The position numbers and the translations under genes were made by a program. From assembly GCF_900155585.1 (NCBI RefSeq), contig NZ_LT707418.1, forward strand, positions 124,001-188,000: 64,000 bases of DNA, given 5' to 3'. Within the stretch, counting starts at the first letter, position 1. Every line of letters starts with the position of its first letter. Below are positions 55,176 to 63,519 of the stretch, piece after piece. Origin of the DNA: Aedoeadaptatus urinae (GTDB taxonomy: Bacteria > Bacillota > Clostridia > Tissierellales > Peptoniphilaceae). The notes under the pieces are model-generated. The model worked only from the letters and a program-made list of their open reading frames with translations. It ran no database searches and was not told the DNA's origin.

Positions 55176-55220
55176 AGTCACTTCCCTTCAGATATTAGCA
55201 TATTCCCTTTTCCACGCCAA

Positions 55221-57251
55221 TTAAATCCCCAGCGTCCGCGTCTCATATTCCTCCACGGCACGCAAGAGCTCCGGCTCTTCTCTTTCGTTTAAATGCCCGC
55301 CCTGCAAAATAGCATCGGCTTCCACCTTTGCATAGCGCATAATGTCCATGTTTTCAAATAGATCCCCGACTCGGAAGCTGACTGCTCCCGATTGTCGGGT
55401 GCCGAAAAAGTCCCCGCCGCCGCGAAGCTTCATGTCTTCTTCCGCGATATAAAAACCGTCGTTTGATTTTTCCATTATGGCCAAACGCTGCCGCGACTTC
55501 AGATTTTTGTTGTCGCTGTGCAAAATACAATAGGCCCTTTGATCTCCACGCCCGACGCGTCCGCGGAGCTGATGCAGGGTGGCAAGACCGAATCGATCGG
55601 CGTCGTAAACGAAGAGGAGATTGGCATTGACCACATTGACGCCCACTTCGATGACGGTGGTGGAGATTAAAATCTGCACGTCGTTTTTCTGAAAGGCGTC
55701 CATGATTTTATTTTTCTCTTCTGCGGAAAGCTGGCCGTGAATCAGGGCCACGGAATAATCTTTAAAGCGATCCTTGGAAAAATAGTCATAAACCGTTTCC
55801 GCCGCATGAAGAGGAAAATCCGGATTTTCTTCGATAAGTGGGCAGACGACGTAAATCTGCTGCCCGCTTTTCAAAAATGATTCCATAAAGTCATAGCTGT
55901 TCTTTAGGCCCGCTTCGTCGACCACCGTCGTCTCCACGGCCTTACGCCCCTTGGGCATGGTTCGAATCGACGATATTTTTGTATTGCCGTACATAACGAT
56001 GCCCAGACTTCTTGGAATAGGCGTCGCCGTCATAATCAGCCGATCGCTTTTCGTTTGCTTCTCTTGCAAGGCTTCCCTCTGCATGACGCCGAAGCGATGC
56101 TGCTCGTCGGTAATGGTAAGTCCGATGCGGTCGCTTTTTAAGTCTTCGTTAAACAAAGCATGGGTTCCGATTATAATATCGCAAATACCGCTTTCGAAAT
56201 TGTCGCGTATAGTCTTTTTCTTGCTTTCCTTCGTGCTGCCGGTCAACAGCTCCACACGCACGCCGTGGGGCATAAACAGATCGAAGGCCTCCTCGTAATG
56301 TTGCTTGGCGAGAATTTCCGTCGGCGCCATAAAGAGGGCCTGATGCCCCGACGCCACGCAGGTGGCCATGGCGAGAAAGGCGATAACGGTCTTGCCGCTG
56401 CCCACATCCCCTTGGACCAGACGCTCCATGCGCACCTCCGATGCCATATCACGCTGAATGTCCTTCCACGCCTGCTCCTGCCCTTCCGTCAATTGAAAGT
56501 GCAATTCCGACAAAACTTCTTCCGCCAGATGAATCTTCTTCATGGAAAAGCCGACTTCACTTCTGTTGTGATGGAAGCGACCCAGTGCCAGTTGAAAGCA
56601 GAGAAACTCTGAAAATATTAAAGATTGTAGGGCGTTCTTCCCTTCCTCTAAATCCTTCGGCGCGTGGAGCTTGGCCAGGGCCTCCTTCTCGGGTAAAAGA
56701 CCGTAGCGGGAACGCAAATAGGCCGGCACCACAGAGGGCATGTCCACTTGCAAAAGGGCCTCGCGAATATATTTCGCCATGGCTTTTTGCCCGATGCCGC
56801 TGACGAGAGGATAGATCGGCGTAATGGCCAAAGCTTCCTTTCGTTTCGATTCGTCAAAAATTTTCGGCGTGGAAAAATCCAGACGATTTCTGAAAAACTT
56901 CGGCTTGCCGAAAATATAGTAATCCTTCCCCACGATCAGACTCTTGTCCAAAAAAGGCATGTTAAAAAAGGTCATGGTTGCCTCGCGCGTCCCGTCTGAA
57001 ATGCCATAGCTCTGCATGGTCAATCCTTTTTTTAAAAAGCGCCGGGGCTTTTTTTCTACGAGGCGAACGGCATAGGTAGCAGGCTTTTCAAAATCGGGTT
57101 GAGAAAAGTCTCTAAGCTCGCTGCCGTCGTCGTAGCGATAAGGCAAGGTGTATAAAAGATCTTCCACCGTTTCGATGGACGCTTTATTTAATTTTTCGGC
57201 GACTTTTTTGCCGATTCCCCTGATCTGTAAAATACTGGAATGCCGGTCCAT
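55221..57251 (-). CDS. recG: ATP-dependent DNA helicase RecG
   Basis: The 676-residue protein has the N-terminal wedge OB domain (about 55-140), helicase motif I GDVGSGKTVIA near 279, the DEQH motif near 382, TATPIPR near 410 and the C-terminal RVGRGDQR near 557. RecG regresses stalled forks and branch-migrates Holliday junctions. It lies downstream of fakA, as in B. subtilis. Confidence 0.98.
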   Translation of the reverse strand: MDRHSSILQIRGIGKKVAEKLNKASIETVEDLLYTLPYRYDDGSELRDFSQPDFEKPATYAVRLVEKKPRRFLKKGLTMQSYGISDGTREATMTFFNMPFLDKSLIVGKDYYIFGKPKFFRNRLDFSTPKIFDESKRKEALAITPIYPLVSGIGQKAMAKYIREALLQVDMPSVVPAYLRSRYGLLPEKEALAKLHAPKDLEEGKNALQSLIFSEFLCFQLALGRFHHNRSEVGFSMKKIHLAEEVLSELHFQLTEGQEQAWKDIQRDMASEVRMERLVQGDVGSGKTVIAFLAMATCVASGHQALFMAPTEILAKQHYEEAFDLFMPHGVRVELLTGSTKESKKKTIRDNFESGICDIIIGTHALFNEDLKSDRIGLTITDEQHRFGVMQREALQEKQTKSDRLIMTATPIPRSLGIVMYGNTKISSIRTMPKGRKAVETTVVDEAGLKNSYDFMESFLKSGQQIYVVCPLIEENPDFPLHAAETVYDYFSKDRFKDYSVALIHGQLSAEEKNKIMDAFQKNDVQILISTTVIEVGVNVVNANLLFVYDADRFGLATLHQLRGRVGRGDQRAYCILHSDNKNLKSRQRLAIMEKSNDGFYIAEEDMKLRGGGDFFGTRQSGAVSFRVGDLFENMDIMRYAKVEADAILQGGHLNEREEPELLRAVEEYETRTLGI

Positions 57252-57262
57252 AAAACCTCCAA

Positions 57263-57287
57263 TGAAAAAGCAGGCCTTCGCCTGCTT
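57263..57287 (-). terminator. Terminator/attenuator between fakA-like gene and recG
   Basis: On the minus strand AAGCAGGC-GAAG-GCCTGCTT (57287-57268) is followed by a short T-run. The weak tail suggests partial read-through to recG. Confidence 0.7.
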
Positions 57288-57288
57288 A

Positions 57289-58929
57289 TCACTCGACTGA
57301 AATTAAATAATAATAAATGGGCTGCTCACCGCGCATGATTTCAACATCCATATCGGGGAAAGCCGTTTCCAATTTTTCTTCCAGGTCTTCGGCCTCGTCG
57401 ACGCTGACATCTTCTCCGGCGTAGAGAGAGATAAAGCTTGAATCCTCGTCCACCATTTTTTTGATCATCTCGATGGTGGTTTCGTTAATGGATTGGCCTT
57501 TCGCAAGGATTTTCTTGCCGGAAAGGCCGATGTAGTCGCCTTTTTTGATGGCGATGCCGTTCATTTCCGTATCGCGTACCGCATAGGTTACCTGACCGGT
57601 GCTTAGGTCGTTGACGGCTTCCATCATGGACTGCACATTCTCTTCCACACCTTTGTCAGGCATAAAGTGGATGCAGGCGTTAATGCCTTCGGGAATAGAG
57701 CGCGTCTTTAAGACGATAACGTCTTTATCGGAAATTTCCGCCGCCGCTTCCGCCGCGAGGAAAATATTGCTGTTGTTGGGAAGAACAAAAACGTGTTCAG
57801 CGTGCACCCGATCGATGCCGGCGAGAATGTCTTCCGTGCTGGGATTCATCGTTTGTCCGCCGGTGACAAGATAATCTACGCCGACTTCGGTGAAAATATC
57901 TTCGATGCCCTTGCCGGCACAGATGGAGACGAAACCGTAGGTCTTCATTTCCGTAGGCTCTGCCGGTGCCTCCTTCGCCTCTTTGACCTCATAGTCGGTA
58001 AACAGGCGCTCAGAGTGCTGCAGGCGCATATTGTCGATCTTAATATCCTTTAAGAAGCCGTATTTCAGCGCGCTCTGAATGGCGAGACCGGGGTCGTTGG
58101 TGTGAACGTGGACCTTAATCATGCTGTCGTCGCCGACGGCGATTAAGCTGTCCCCTCGGGGAATCAAGTCTTTCTTTAAATCTTCGACGTGATTGGATTC
58201 GGTATTGACGATAAATTCCGTGCAGTAGCCGAATTTAATATCGTCGGTAGAAATTTCGCGGCGCTCGGCTTTTTCTTTTGTATGGCCGCTTTCCGCTTCC
58301 ACATCGCCTAATACGCCTTCGCCCTTTAAGGCCTTTAATGCCCCTTCCATAATAGTGACGAGGCCTTGGCCGCCGGCATCGACGACGCCCGCTTCTTTTA
58401 ATACGGGGAGAAGATTCGGCGTGTTGGCCAAGGATTCCTTGGCGCGCTCTAAAACCGCTTCGCCGAATAAAATCAAATCGCTGTATTTCTTCGCATGCTT
58501 GACGGCGAAATCGGCACTTTCACGTCCTACGGTAAGAATGGTTCCCTCCGTCGGCTTCATGACGGCGAGGTAAGTCATTTCCGATGCACTCTTCATCGCC
58601 GCAGCCAATACGGGCACTGTTAACGCCTCATGCCCTTGCAGGCCTTCGGCAAATCCTCTGAACAGTTGGGAAAGAATAACCCCGCTGTTCCCGCGAGCTC
58701 CCATCAGGGCGCCGCGGCTCATTTCCGTCGCAAAAGCTGCGAGGTCCTTGGCGTTTGAAGACGCCACTTGTTTCACCGCGCTTTTAATCGTCTTGGACAT
58801 ATTGGTTCCCGTGTCCCCGTCGGGTACGGGAAAGACGTTTAAGTCATTGACGTGCTCTTTATTTATTTCCAAAAAATTCGAAGCACTGATCAGTGCCTCC
58901 TTAAATTCTAAAAGTGTTATCTGATCCAT
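57289..58929 (-). CDS. fakA: DAK-domain fatty acid kinase ATP-binding protein (FakA/YloV-like)
   Basis: The 546-residue protein has the DhaL-type domain with NVFPVPDGDTGTNM near 30-43, GARGNSGVILSQ near 77 and DAGGQGL near 184, then the FakA middle and C-terminal domains. FakA phosphorylates fatty acids held by FakB (DegV) proteins for phospholipid synthesis. It follows the Asp23 gene by ten bases, the conserved yloU-yloV order. Size and layout support FakA over dihydroxyacetone kinase. Confidence 0.92.
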   Translation of the reverse strand: MDQITLLEFKEALISASNFLEINKEHVNDLNVFPVPDGDTGTNMSKTIKSAVKQVASSNAKDLAAFATEMSRGALMGARGNSGVILSQLFRGFAEGLQGHEALTVPVLAAAMKSASEMTYLAVMKPTEGTILTVGRESADFAVKHAKKYSDLILFGEAVLERAKESLANTPNLLPVLKEAGVVDAGGQGLVTIMEGALKALKGEGVLGDVEAESGHTKEKAERREISTDDIKFGYCTEFIVNTESNHVEDLKKDLIPRGDSLIAVGDDSMIKVHVHTNDPGLAIQSALKYGFLKDIKIDNMRLQHSERLFTDYEVKEAKEAPAEPTEMKTYGFVSICAGKGIEDIFTEVGVDYLVTGGQTMNPSTEDILAGIDRVHAEHVFVLPNNSNIFLAAEAAAEISDKDVIVLKTRSIPEGINACIHFMPDKGVEENVQSMMEAVNDLSTGQVTYAVRDTEMNGIAIKKGDYIGLSGKKILAKGQSINETTIEMIKKMVDEDSSFISLYAGEDVSVDEAEDLEEKLETAFPDMDVEIMRGEQPIYYYLISVE

Positions 58930-58939
58930 AATCCTACCT

Positions 58940-59293
58940 CTAGTTCATTCGTATTCCTTCGACCAAAACTTCGATTTGATCAACATCTAAGCCGGTTAAA
59001 GATTCTACATTGAATTGAACGGCATCGATAATATTTTGTCCCACGGTAGAAATGCGAATGCCGAACTCGATGATGACATGCAATTGAATGTGTACCCGTT
59101 CGTTTTCCGTGTGCACTTCAATGCCTCTCGTTAAGTTTTCAAATTTCAATAATTGAAAAATACCGTCCGCCGCATTTTTAGAAGCCATGCCGACGACGCC
59201 ATAGCTTTCCATGGCGGATATGCCTGCGATGGTGGCGATCACTTGATTATCTATGGTAATATTGCCCTTTTCATTGGGGATCGTTACTTGCAT
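58940..59293 (-). CDS. Asp23/Gls24 family protein (YloU-like)
   Basis: The 117-residue protein has the DUF322 features TIDNQVIATIAGISAMES near 13-30 and VGMASK near 34. Family members are abundant envelope-associated stress proteins, and YloU is encoded just before FakA/YloV in Firmicutes. It has an AAGGAGA site and an extended -10 promoter, diverging from rpmB. Confidence 0.92.
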   Translation of the reverse strand: MQVTIPNEKGNITIDNQVIATIAGISAMESYGVVGMASKNAADGIFQLLKFENLTRGIEVHTENERVHIQLHVIIEFGIRISTVGQNIIDAVQFNVESLTGLDVDQIEVLVEGIRMN

Positions 59294-59331
59294 GATTTAT
59301 CTCCTTTTTTGCGCTACTGGGATTTACGGAT

Positions 59332-59340
59332 ATTATATCA
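59332..59340 (-). promoter_or_regulatory. Extended -10 promoter of asp23-fakA
   Basis: TGA-TATAAT on the minus strand (59340-59332), about 40 bases upstream of the Asp23 gene. Confidence 0.5.
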
Positions 59341-59371
59341 CATAAGCCTCGGGGAAAAAACCAAAGGCCGA

Positions 59372-59400
59372 TTGCAATTTGTTTTTCTCTGTGGTAAAAT
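59372..59400 (+). promoter_or_regulatory. Promoter of rpmB
   Basis: TTGCAA (59372-59377) and TAAAAT (59395-59400) are spaced 17 bases, with TGG before the -10. GGAGGAGGTG precedes the start. Confidence 0.65.
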
Positions 59401-59436
59401 AATTCGAGTTGAAAAAATGTCGGAGGAGGTGTAAGT

Positions 59437-59628
59437 ATGGCAAAAAGATGTGAAATCTGCGGAAAAGAAAAAAAATTCGGTAACTCGGTTTCCTTCTCCC
59501 ACAAAAGAGGAAACAGGTCTTGGTCCCCGAACCTTCAACGCGTACGCGCCGTCGTTAACGGTTCGAAAAAAAGAATTTACGTATGTACGCGTTGCCTGAG
59601 ATCCGGCAAGGTTGAACGCGCTCTTTAA
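59437..59628 (+). CDS. rpmB: 50S ribosomal protein L28
   Basis: The 63-residue protein starts MAKRCEICGKEKKFGNSVS and has a second cysteine pair CTRCLRSGKV near 52, giving the zinc-binding form of L28. It is divergent from asp23-fakA, as in B. subtilis. It ends at its own terminator. Confidence 0.98.
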   Translation: MAKRCEICGKEKKFGNSVSFSHKRGNRSWSPNLQRVRAVVNGSKKRIYVCTRCLRSGKVERAL

Positions 59629-59633
59629 TCATT

Positions 59634-59664
59634 AGTCGATTCCCAGCGGAGTCGACTTTTTTTT
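59634..59664 (+). terminator. Terminator after rpmB
   Basis: AGTCGA (59634-59639) pairs with TCGACT (59652-59657), followed by eight T residues or more. Confidence 0.8.
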
Positions 59665-59687
59665 ATTGAAAATATCAGGAGGAAAGC

Positions 59688-60635
59688 ATGAAACTATTTA
59701 TTTCAAGTCGCGTGCCCGATGAAATCATCGATCGCTTAGACGGCATCGACACCAGCTACAACGACAGCAATGTCCCCATGACGAAAGCTGAAATTATCGC
59801 AGGCCTTCAGGGAAAAGACGCCCTGATCTGTCCCCTCTCCGACAAAATCGACAAAGAGATCATGGATGCTGCGAAGGACTTAAAGCTCATTTTAAATTAC
59901 GGTGCCGGCTTCGATAACATCGACATCGCCTACGCCCGCGAAAAGGGCATCGTCGTCTGCAATGCACCGGCCCCCTCTTCTGCCGTCTCCACAGCGGAGC
60001 TAACCTTCGCCTTACTCCTCGCCCAAGCGCGCCGATTAGTTCTCGGCGACAAGGATTTGCGTGCCGGCGGTTTTCACGGATGGCGCCCCACTTATTTCCT
60101 CGGCCAACAATTAAAGGGAAAGACCCTGGGTATTTTCGGCATGGGAAACATCGGTCGTAATTTGGCGAAACGCGCCCTGGCCTTTGACATGAAGGTCATT
60201 TACAACTCGAGAAATCGCAAGGAAGAAATCGAGAAATGCGGCGCCGTCTACGTCTCCTTCGACGAACTCCTTAAAGAATCGGATTTTCTCAGCATTCACT
60301 CCGCTTTCGTTCCCGAGCTGAAGCACAAGTTTAACGCCGACGCCTTCAAGGCCATGAAAAAATCCGCCACATTTATTAACGCCGCCCGCGGTCCTTTAAT
60401 CGACGAGCAGGCCTTGGCCGATGCGTTAAAAGACGGCACCATCGCCGGCGCTGCCTTGGACGTCTATGAATTTGAGCCGAAGGTCACCGAAGACCTTCTG
60501 TCTCTGGACAATGTGACTCTCGCTCCCCACCTGGGCAATGCTACCGTGGAAGCACGCCTGGAAATGGGCAATGCCTGCTTAGACAATTTGGAAGATTTTA
60601 TCGCAGGCAAGAAACCGAGAAACCAAGTAAATTAA
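59688..60635 (+). CDS. D-isomer 2-hydroxyacid dehydrogenase
   Basis: The 315-residue protein has the NAD-binding GMGNIG near 151-156, the catalytic Arg in NAARGP near 227, Glu in YEFEP near 256 and His in APHLGNAT near 277. Members interconvert 2-hydroxy and 2-keto acids such as lactate, hydroxypyruvate or glyoxylate; the substrate cannot be told from sequence. It sits with an IS element between rpmB and thiN, genes that are normally adjacent, so it looks inserted into a conserved block. An AGGAGG site precedes the ATG. Confidence 0.92.
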   Translation: MKLFISSRVPDEIIDRLDGIDTSYNDSNVPMTKAEIIAGLQGKDALICPLSDKIDKEIMDAAKDLKLILNYGAGFDNIDIAYAREKGIVVCNAPAPSSAVSTAELTFALLLAQARRLVLGDKDLRAGGFHGWRPTYFLGQQLKGKTLGIFGMGNIGRNLAKRALAFDMKVIYNSRNRKEEIEKCGAVYVSFDELLKESDFLSIHSAFVPELKHKFNADAFKAMKKSATFINAARGPLIDEQALADALKDGTIAGAALDVYEFEPKVTEDLLSLDNVTLAPHLGNATVEARLEMGNACLDNLEDFIAGKKPRNQVN

Positions 60636-60646
60636 GCGCAATAAAC

Positions 60647-60675
60647 ATCCCCCGGCGTAGCCGGGGGTTTTCCTT
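60647..60675 (+). terminator. Strong hairpin downstream of the dehydrogenase gene
   Basis: An eight-pair CCCCCGGC/GCCGGGGG stem followed by TTTTCCTTTTT. It can end the dehydrogenase transcript and also fits the right-end hairpin of the IS element. Confidence 0.75.
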
Positions 60676-60750
60676 TTTCGGCCCAAAGGGCCTGCATTAC
60701 TAGCTGCGCCTGAAGGGCGTCGGTGGTCTGCCCGCGCTAACGTTACTCGG

Positions 60751-61209
60751 CTACCCCTTAAAGGGGTTCGTCGTGTCAAAGGTTAGTTGCTCACTCATTT
60801 GATCCTCTTTCAACTGGTTTTGTATATACTCTTGAATCTTTTTAGCGTTTTTTCCCGCTGTATCGACGTAATAGCCTCGGCACCAAAACTGCCTTCCCCT
60901 ATATTTAAATTTCATGTCTCCCCATCGTTCATAGATCATGATACTGCTCTTCCCTTTTAGAAAGCCCATGAATGAAGATACAGATATTTTGGGTGGGATC
61001 TCTAGTAACATATGAACGTGATCCGGACATACTTCCGCCTCGATTATGTTTACGCCTTTCCAGCTACATAACTCGCGTAAAATCGCGCCTATTTCTAAGC
61101 GCTTCGATCCATAAAATACTTTTCGCCTATATTTCGGAGCAAACACTACGTGATACTTACAATTCCATTTTGTGTGTGATAAACTATGGGTGTGATTTAG
61201 TGATGTCAT
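60751..61209 (-). CDS. tnpA: IS200/IS605 family transposase (Y1 HUH type)
   Basis: The 152-residue protein is full length. It has HVVFAPKYRRKVFYG near 20-34, the HUH metal motif in PDHVHML near 62-68 and the catalytic tyrosine within GYYVDTAG near 112. These enzymes move single-stranded DNA by a peel-and-paste route. An AGGAGG site precedes the ATG. No accompanying tnpB is present, so the element is IS200-like. Confidence 0.95.
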   Translation of the reverse strand: MTSLNHTHSLSHTKWNCKYHVVFAPKYRRKVFYGSKRLEIGAILRELCSWKGVNIIEAEVCPDHVHMLLEIPPKISVSSFMGFLKGKSSIMIYERWGDMKFKYRGRQFWCRGYYVDTAGKNAKKIQEYIQNQLKEDQMSEQLTFDTTNPFKG

Positions 61210-61332
61210 TATTTCCTCCTGATTGTGATTGGTTGGCAGACCTCTCTCATCATATCACGCTGGAAATAACGGGTAATTATCGCTAAAGCTAAACGGAACC
61301 CCCGGTCTAACCGGGGGTTTTCTAATGCAAAC

Positions 61333-61357
61333 AAAAAAAGCCCTTCGGGGCTTTTTT
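61333..61357. terminator. Terminator after thiN
   Basis: AAAAAAAGCCC-TTCG-GGGCTTTTTTT is a perfect hairpin with T-runs on both strands; it ends the pknB-rsgA-rpe-thiN operon on the minus strand. Confidence 0.9.
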
Positions 61358-61370
61358 TAATTGGCGATTC

Positions 61371-62006
61371 CTATTCATCCTTGGATTGAATCATTAGGGC
61401 TGTGCCCTCGTGTAAGGTCACTGTCCCCTCGTCCTTCAGCAATTCATTACTGACGCCGCGGGTCTTTTTTCTGTAGAGAGTTAAATGATCCACTTCGTAT
61501 TTAAAACCCTTAGTAGAGATGACTATAGCATCGGTGACGGGGATAAAGCTGATGTAGCGAAAGCCGTCTTTCTTTACGTCGTAGGTGCCTGCAGGGATCA
61601 TGCGAAGGCGATTGTTATCGTCGATTAAGCTGATCTTCGACTTCTCGTTCAGGTAGGCTTCCATGGAAAAAATCGTCGCCACGCTGTGGTCCCAACGACT
61701 GCCCGTCGCGCCCAAAATATGAATTTCATCGGGAGAAAACTCCAGCATACGCAAGACCGACATTTCCGTATCCGTTTCGTCTTTCTCAGGCGGCAGGATT
61801 TCTATGGGTAGCTTTTTTGCTTTAAGCTCTTCCAAACGGTGAGAACTGTCGAAGTCGCCAATGACGAGCTTTAGCTTTTCCGGCACGTGAGCCAAAGCGT
61901 CGTAGCCCCCGTCGGCACAGATAATGCCGTCGGCCCATTGGATTTCTCTCTCCAACAAATCACGAGAGGGGCGTCTGCCCCCCGTTACGATTAAGCCCCG
62001 TTTCAT
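61371..62006 (-). CDS. thiN: Thiamine diphosphokinase
   Basis: The 211-residue protein has ICADGGYDALAH near 34, VIGDFDSS near 47, EKDETDTEM near 75 and GATGSRWDHS near 99, the thiamine pyrophosphokinase motifs. It makes thiamine diphosphate from thiamine and ATP. It overlaps rpe by four bases in the conserved prkC-rsgA-rpe-thiN order. Confidence 0.95.
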   Translation of the reverse strand: MKRGLIVTGGRRPSRDLLEREIQWADGIICADGGYDALAHVPEKLKLVIGDFDSSHRLEELKAKKLPIEILPPEKDETDTEMSVLRMLEFSPDEIHILGATGSRWDHSVATIFSMEAYLNEKSKISLIDDNNRLRMIPAGTYDVKKDGFRYISFIPVTDAIVISTKGFKYEVDHLTLYRKKTRGVSNELLKDEGTVTLHEGTALMIQSKDE

Positions 62007-62644
62007 AAGCGTCTCAACGCCTCGATGGCGACCATGGGGTCGTCCTGTTTAAAGATATAGGATCCGGCCACCAGACTGTCACAGCCCGCCTTCACCATTT
62101 GTGCGCCGGTGGTTTCGTTGATGCCGCCGTCCACCATGATTTCCAAATCCTTGCGATCGGTCATGGTCCTTAATTGCTTCGCTTTTTCAATGGTCGAAGG
62201 AATAAAGGATTGGCCGCCGAAGCCGGGATTCACGCTCATCAAAAGCACCAGGTCCACATCGTCCAGCAGATAGCGGATAGATTCGGGGTTTTGCGACGGA
62301 TTTAAACTGACGCCGGCCTTTACACCAGCTTCTTTTATTTTATGAATGAGGCGGTGAGCGTGAATGGTGGCATCGATGTGAAAGGTGATTCGATCGGCCC
62401 CTGCGGCGATGTAGTCATCGACGGAATCCTCCGGCTTATCGATCATTAAATGCACGTCGAAGGGAATGGACGTGAAGGGACGTATGGCTTTAATCACCGG
62501 CGGTCCGAAGGTTAAATTCGGCACGTACTTGCCGTCCATAACGTCGATATGAATGAAGTCCACGGCAGCCTTATCCAAAAATGCAATAGCTTCGCCTAAT
62601 TTAGAAAAATCTGCCGACAAAATCGACGGTGCCACTATCGCCAT
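62003..62644 (-). CDS. rpe: Ribulose-phosphate 3-epimerase
   Basis: The 213-residue TIM-barrel protein has SILSADFSKLG near 7, HIDVMDGKYVPNLTFGP near 32-48, VNPGFGGQSF near 138 and VDGGIN near 174. It interconverts ribulose-5-phosphate and xylulose-5-phosphate in the pentose phosphate pathway. It overlaps rsgA by ten bases and thiN by four. Confidence 0.98.
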   Translation of the reverse strand: MAIVAPSILSADFSKLGEAIAFLDKAAVDFIHIDVMDGKYVPNLTFGPPVIKAIRPFTSIPFDVHLMIDKPEDSVDDYIAAGADRITFHIDATIHAHRLIHKIKEAGVKAGVSLNPSQNPESIRYLLDDVDLVLLMSVNPGFGGQSFIPSTIEKAKQLRTMTDRKDLEIMVDGGINETTGAQMVKAGCDSLVAGSYIFKQDDPMVAIEALRRL

Positions 62645-63519
62645 TTCTCGTTCTCCTTTTCTCTTAATTCCTCGTAAAAGCGCATATAGTTTTCGAAGCG
62701 ACTCGACGGGATCTCTCCCTTCTCATAGGCGTCCCGCACGGCACATCCCGGCTCTTTCATATGCCGACAGTCCTGAAACTTACAATTTCTCATAAAGGGG
62801 ATGAATTCCCTGAAGTGTTCATCAAGATTTTCTGAGGAAATCGAATCAATTTCGATACTCGAAAAGCCCGGCGTATCGAAAAGATAGATGCCTTTTTCTC
62901 CCGTGAAGATTTCCGTATGCCGCGTCGTATGCTTGCCGCGATTGGTTTTCTCGCTGACCGTTCCCGTTTCCATATCCAAATTTAAGACGTGATTAAGAAA
63001 GGTCGTCTTTCCGGATCCCGACACGCCGCTTAAAACCGTCGTCTTGTCGTAAAGCATTTCTTTTAAAGCCTTCACGGAAGCTTGGTCTGCTTCAGACAAG
63101 GCCATAACATCGTAGCCGCAGGCTTCGTATAGTTTACGAAGGCGACTCGCCTCTTCCGGATCCAAATCACATTTCGATACGACGGGAACGACGAGGACAT
63201 TTTTCTGCTCGTAGTAGGCGAGCATTTTATCCACTAAAAACAGATTGTATTTCGGATTTGCCGTGGGAATGAAAACCAAAATTTGATCCACATTTGCCAC
63301 CGGCGGGCGAAGCAGAGAGTTTTTTCTCGGGAAAATTTCTTCTACCGAATTGAGCCGATCCCCTTCGTCGATTAAAAGCTCCACGTAATCGCCGACGACG
63401 GGTTTTCTTTTTTGATGGCGAAAAATTCCCCGCGCCCGCGTTTCGTAGACTTCGCCGTCCTCGGCCATGACATAGTAAAATCCTCCGAGCAATTTGGTGA
63501 TTCTACCTTTTTTGTTCAT
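62635..63519 (-). CDS. rsgA: Ribosome small subunit-dependent GTPase RsgA
   Basis: The 294-residue protein has an N-terminal OB fold, a circularly permuted GTPase domain with SKCDL near 114, GVSGSGKTTFLN near 165 and DTPGFSS near 213, and a C-terminal zinc finger with CKFQDCRHMKEPGC near 245-258. It checks late 30S assembly. It abuts the PASTA kinase gene by a one-base overlap. Confidence 0.97.
   Translation of the reverse strand: MNKKGRITKLLGGFYYVMAEDGEVYETRARGIFRHQKRKPVVGDYVELLIDEGDRLNSVEEIFPRKNSLLRPPVANVDQILVFIPTANPKYNLFLVDKMLAYYEQKNVLVVPVVSKCDLDPEEASRLRKLYEACGYDVMALSEADQASVKALKEMLYDKTTVLSGVSGSGKTTFLNHVLNLDMETGTVSEKTNRGKHTTRHTEIFTGEKGIYLFDTPGFSSIEIDSISSENLDEHFREFIPFMRNCKFQDCRHMKEPGCAVRDAYEKGEIPSSRFENYMRFYEELREKENEKWR

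Larger units (their letters stand above)
60645..61325 (-). mobile_element. IS200-type insertion sequence (approximate limits)
   Basis: A single intact Y1 transposase gene without tnpB is flanked by near-identical hairpins: CCCCCGGC-GTA-GCCGGGGG near 60648-60666 and CCCCCGG-TCTAA-CCGGGGG near 61299-61317, both followed by TTTTC. A further CCCCTT/AAGGGG hairpin overlaps the 3' end of the transposase gene. IS200/IS605 ends carry such subterminal palindromes. Exact ends and target site are not resolved. Confidence 0.7.
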
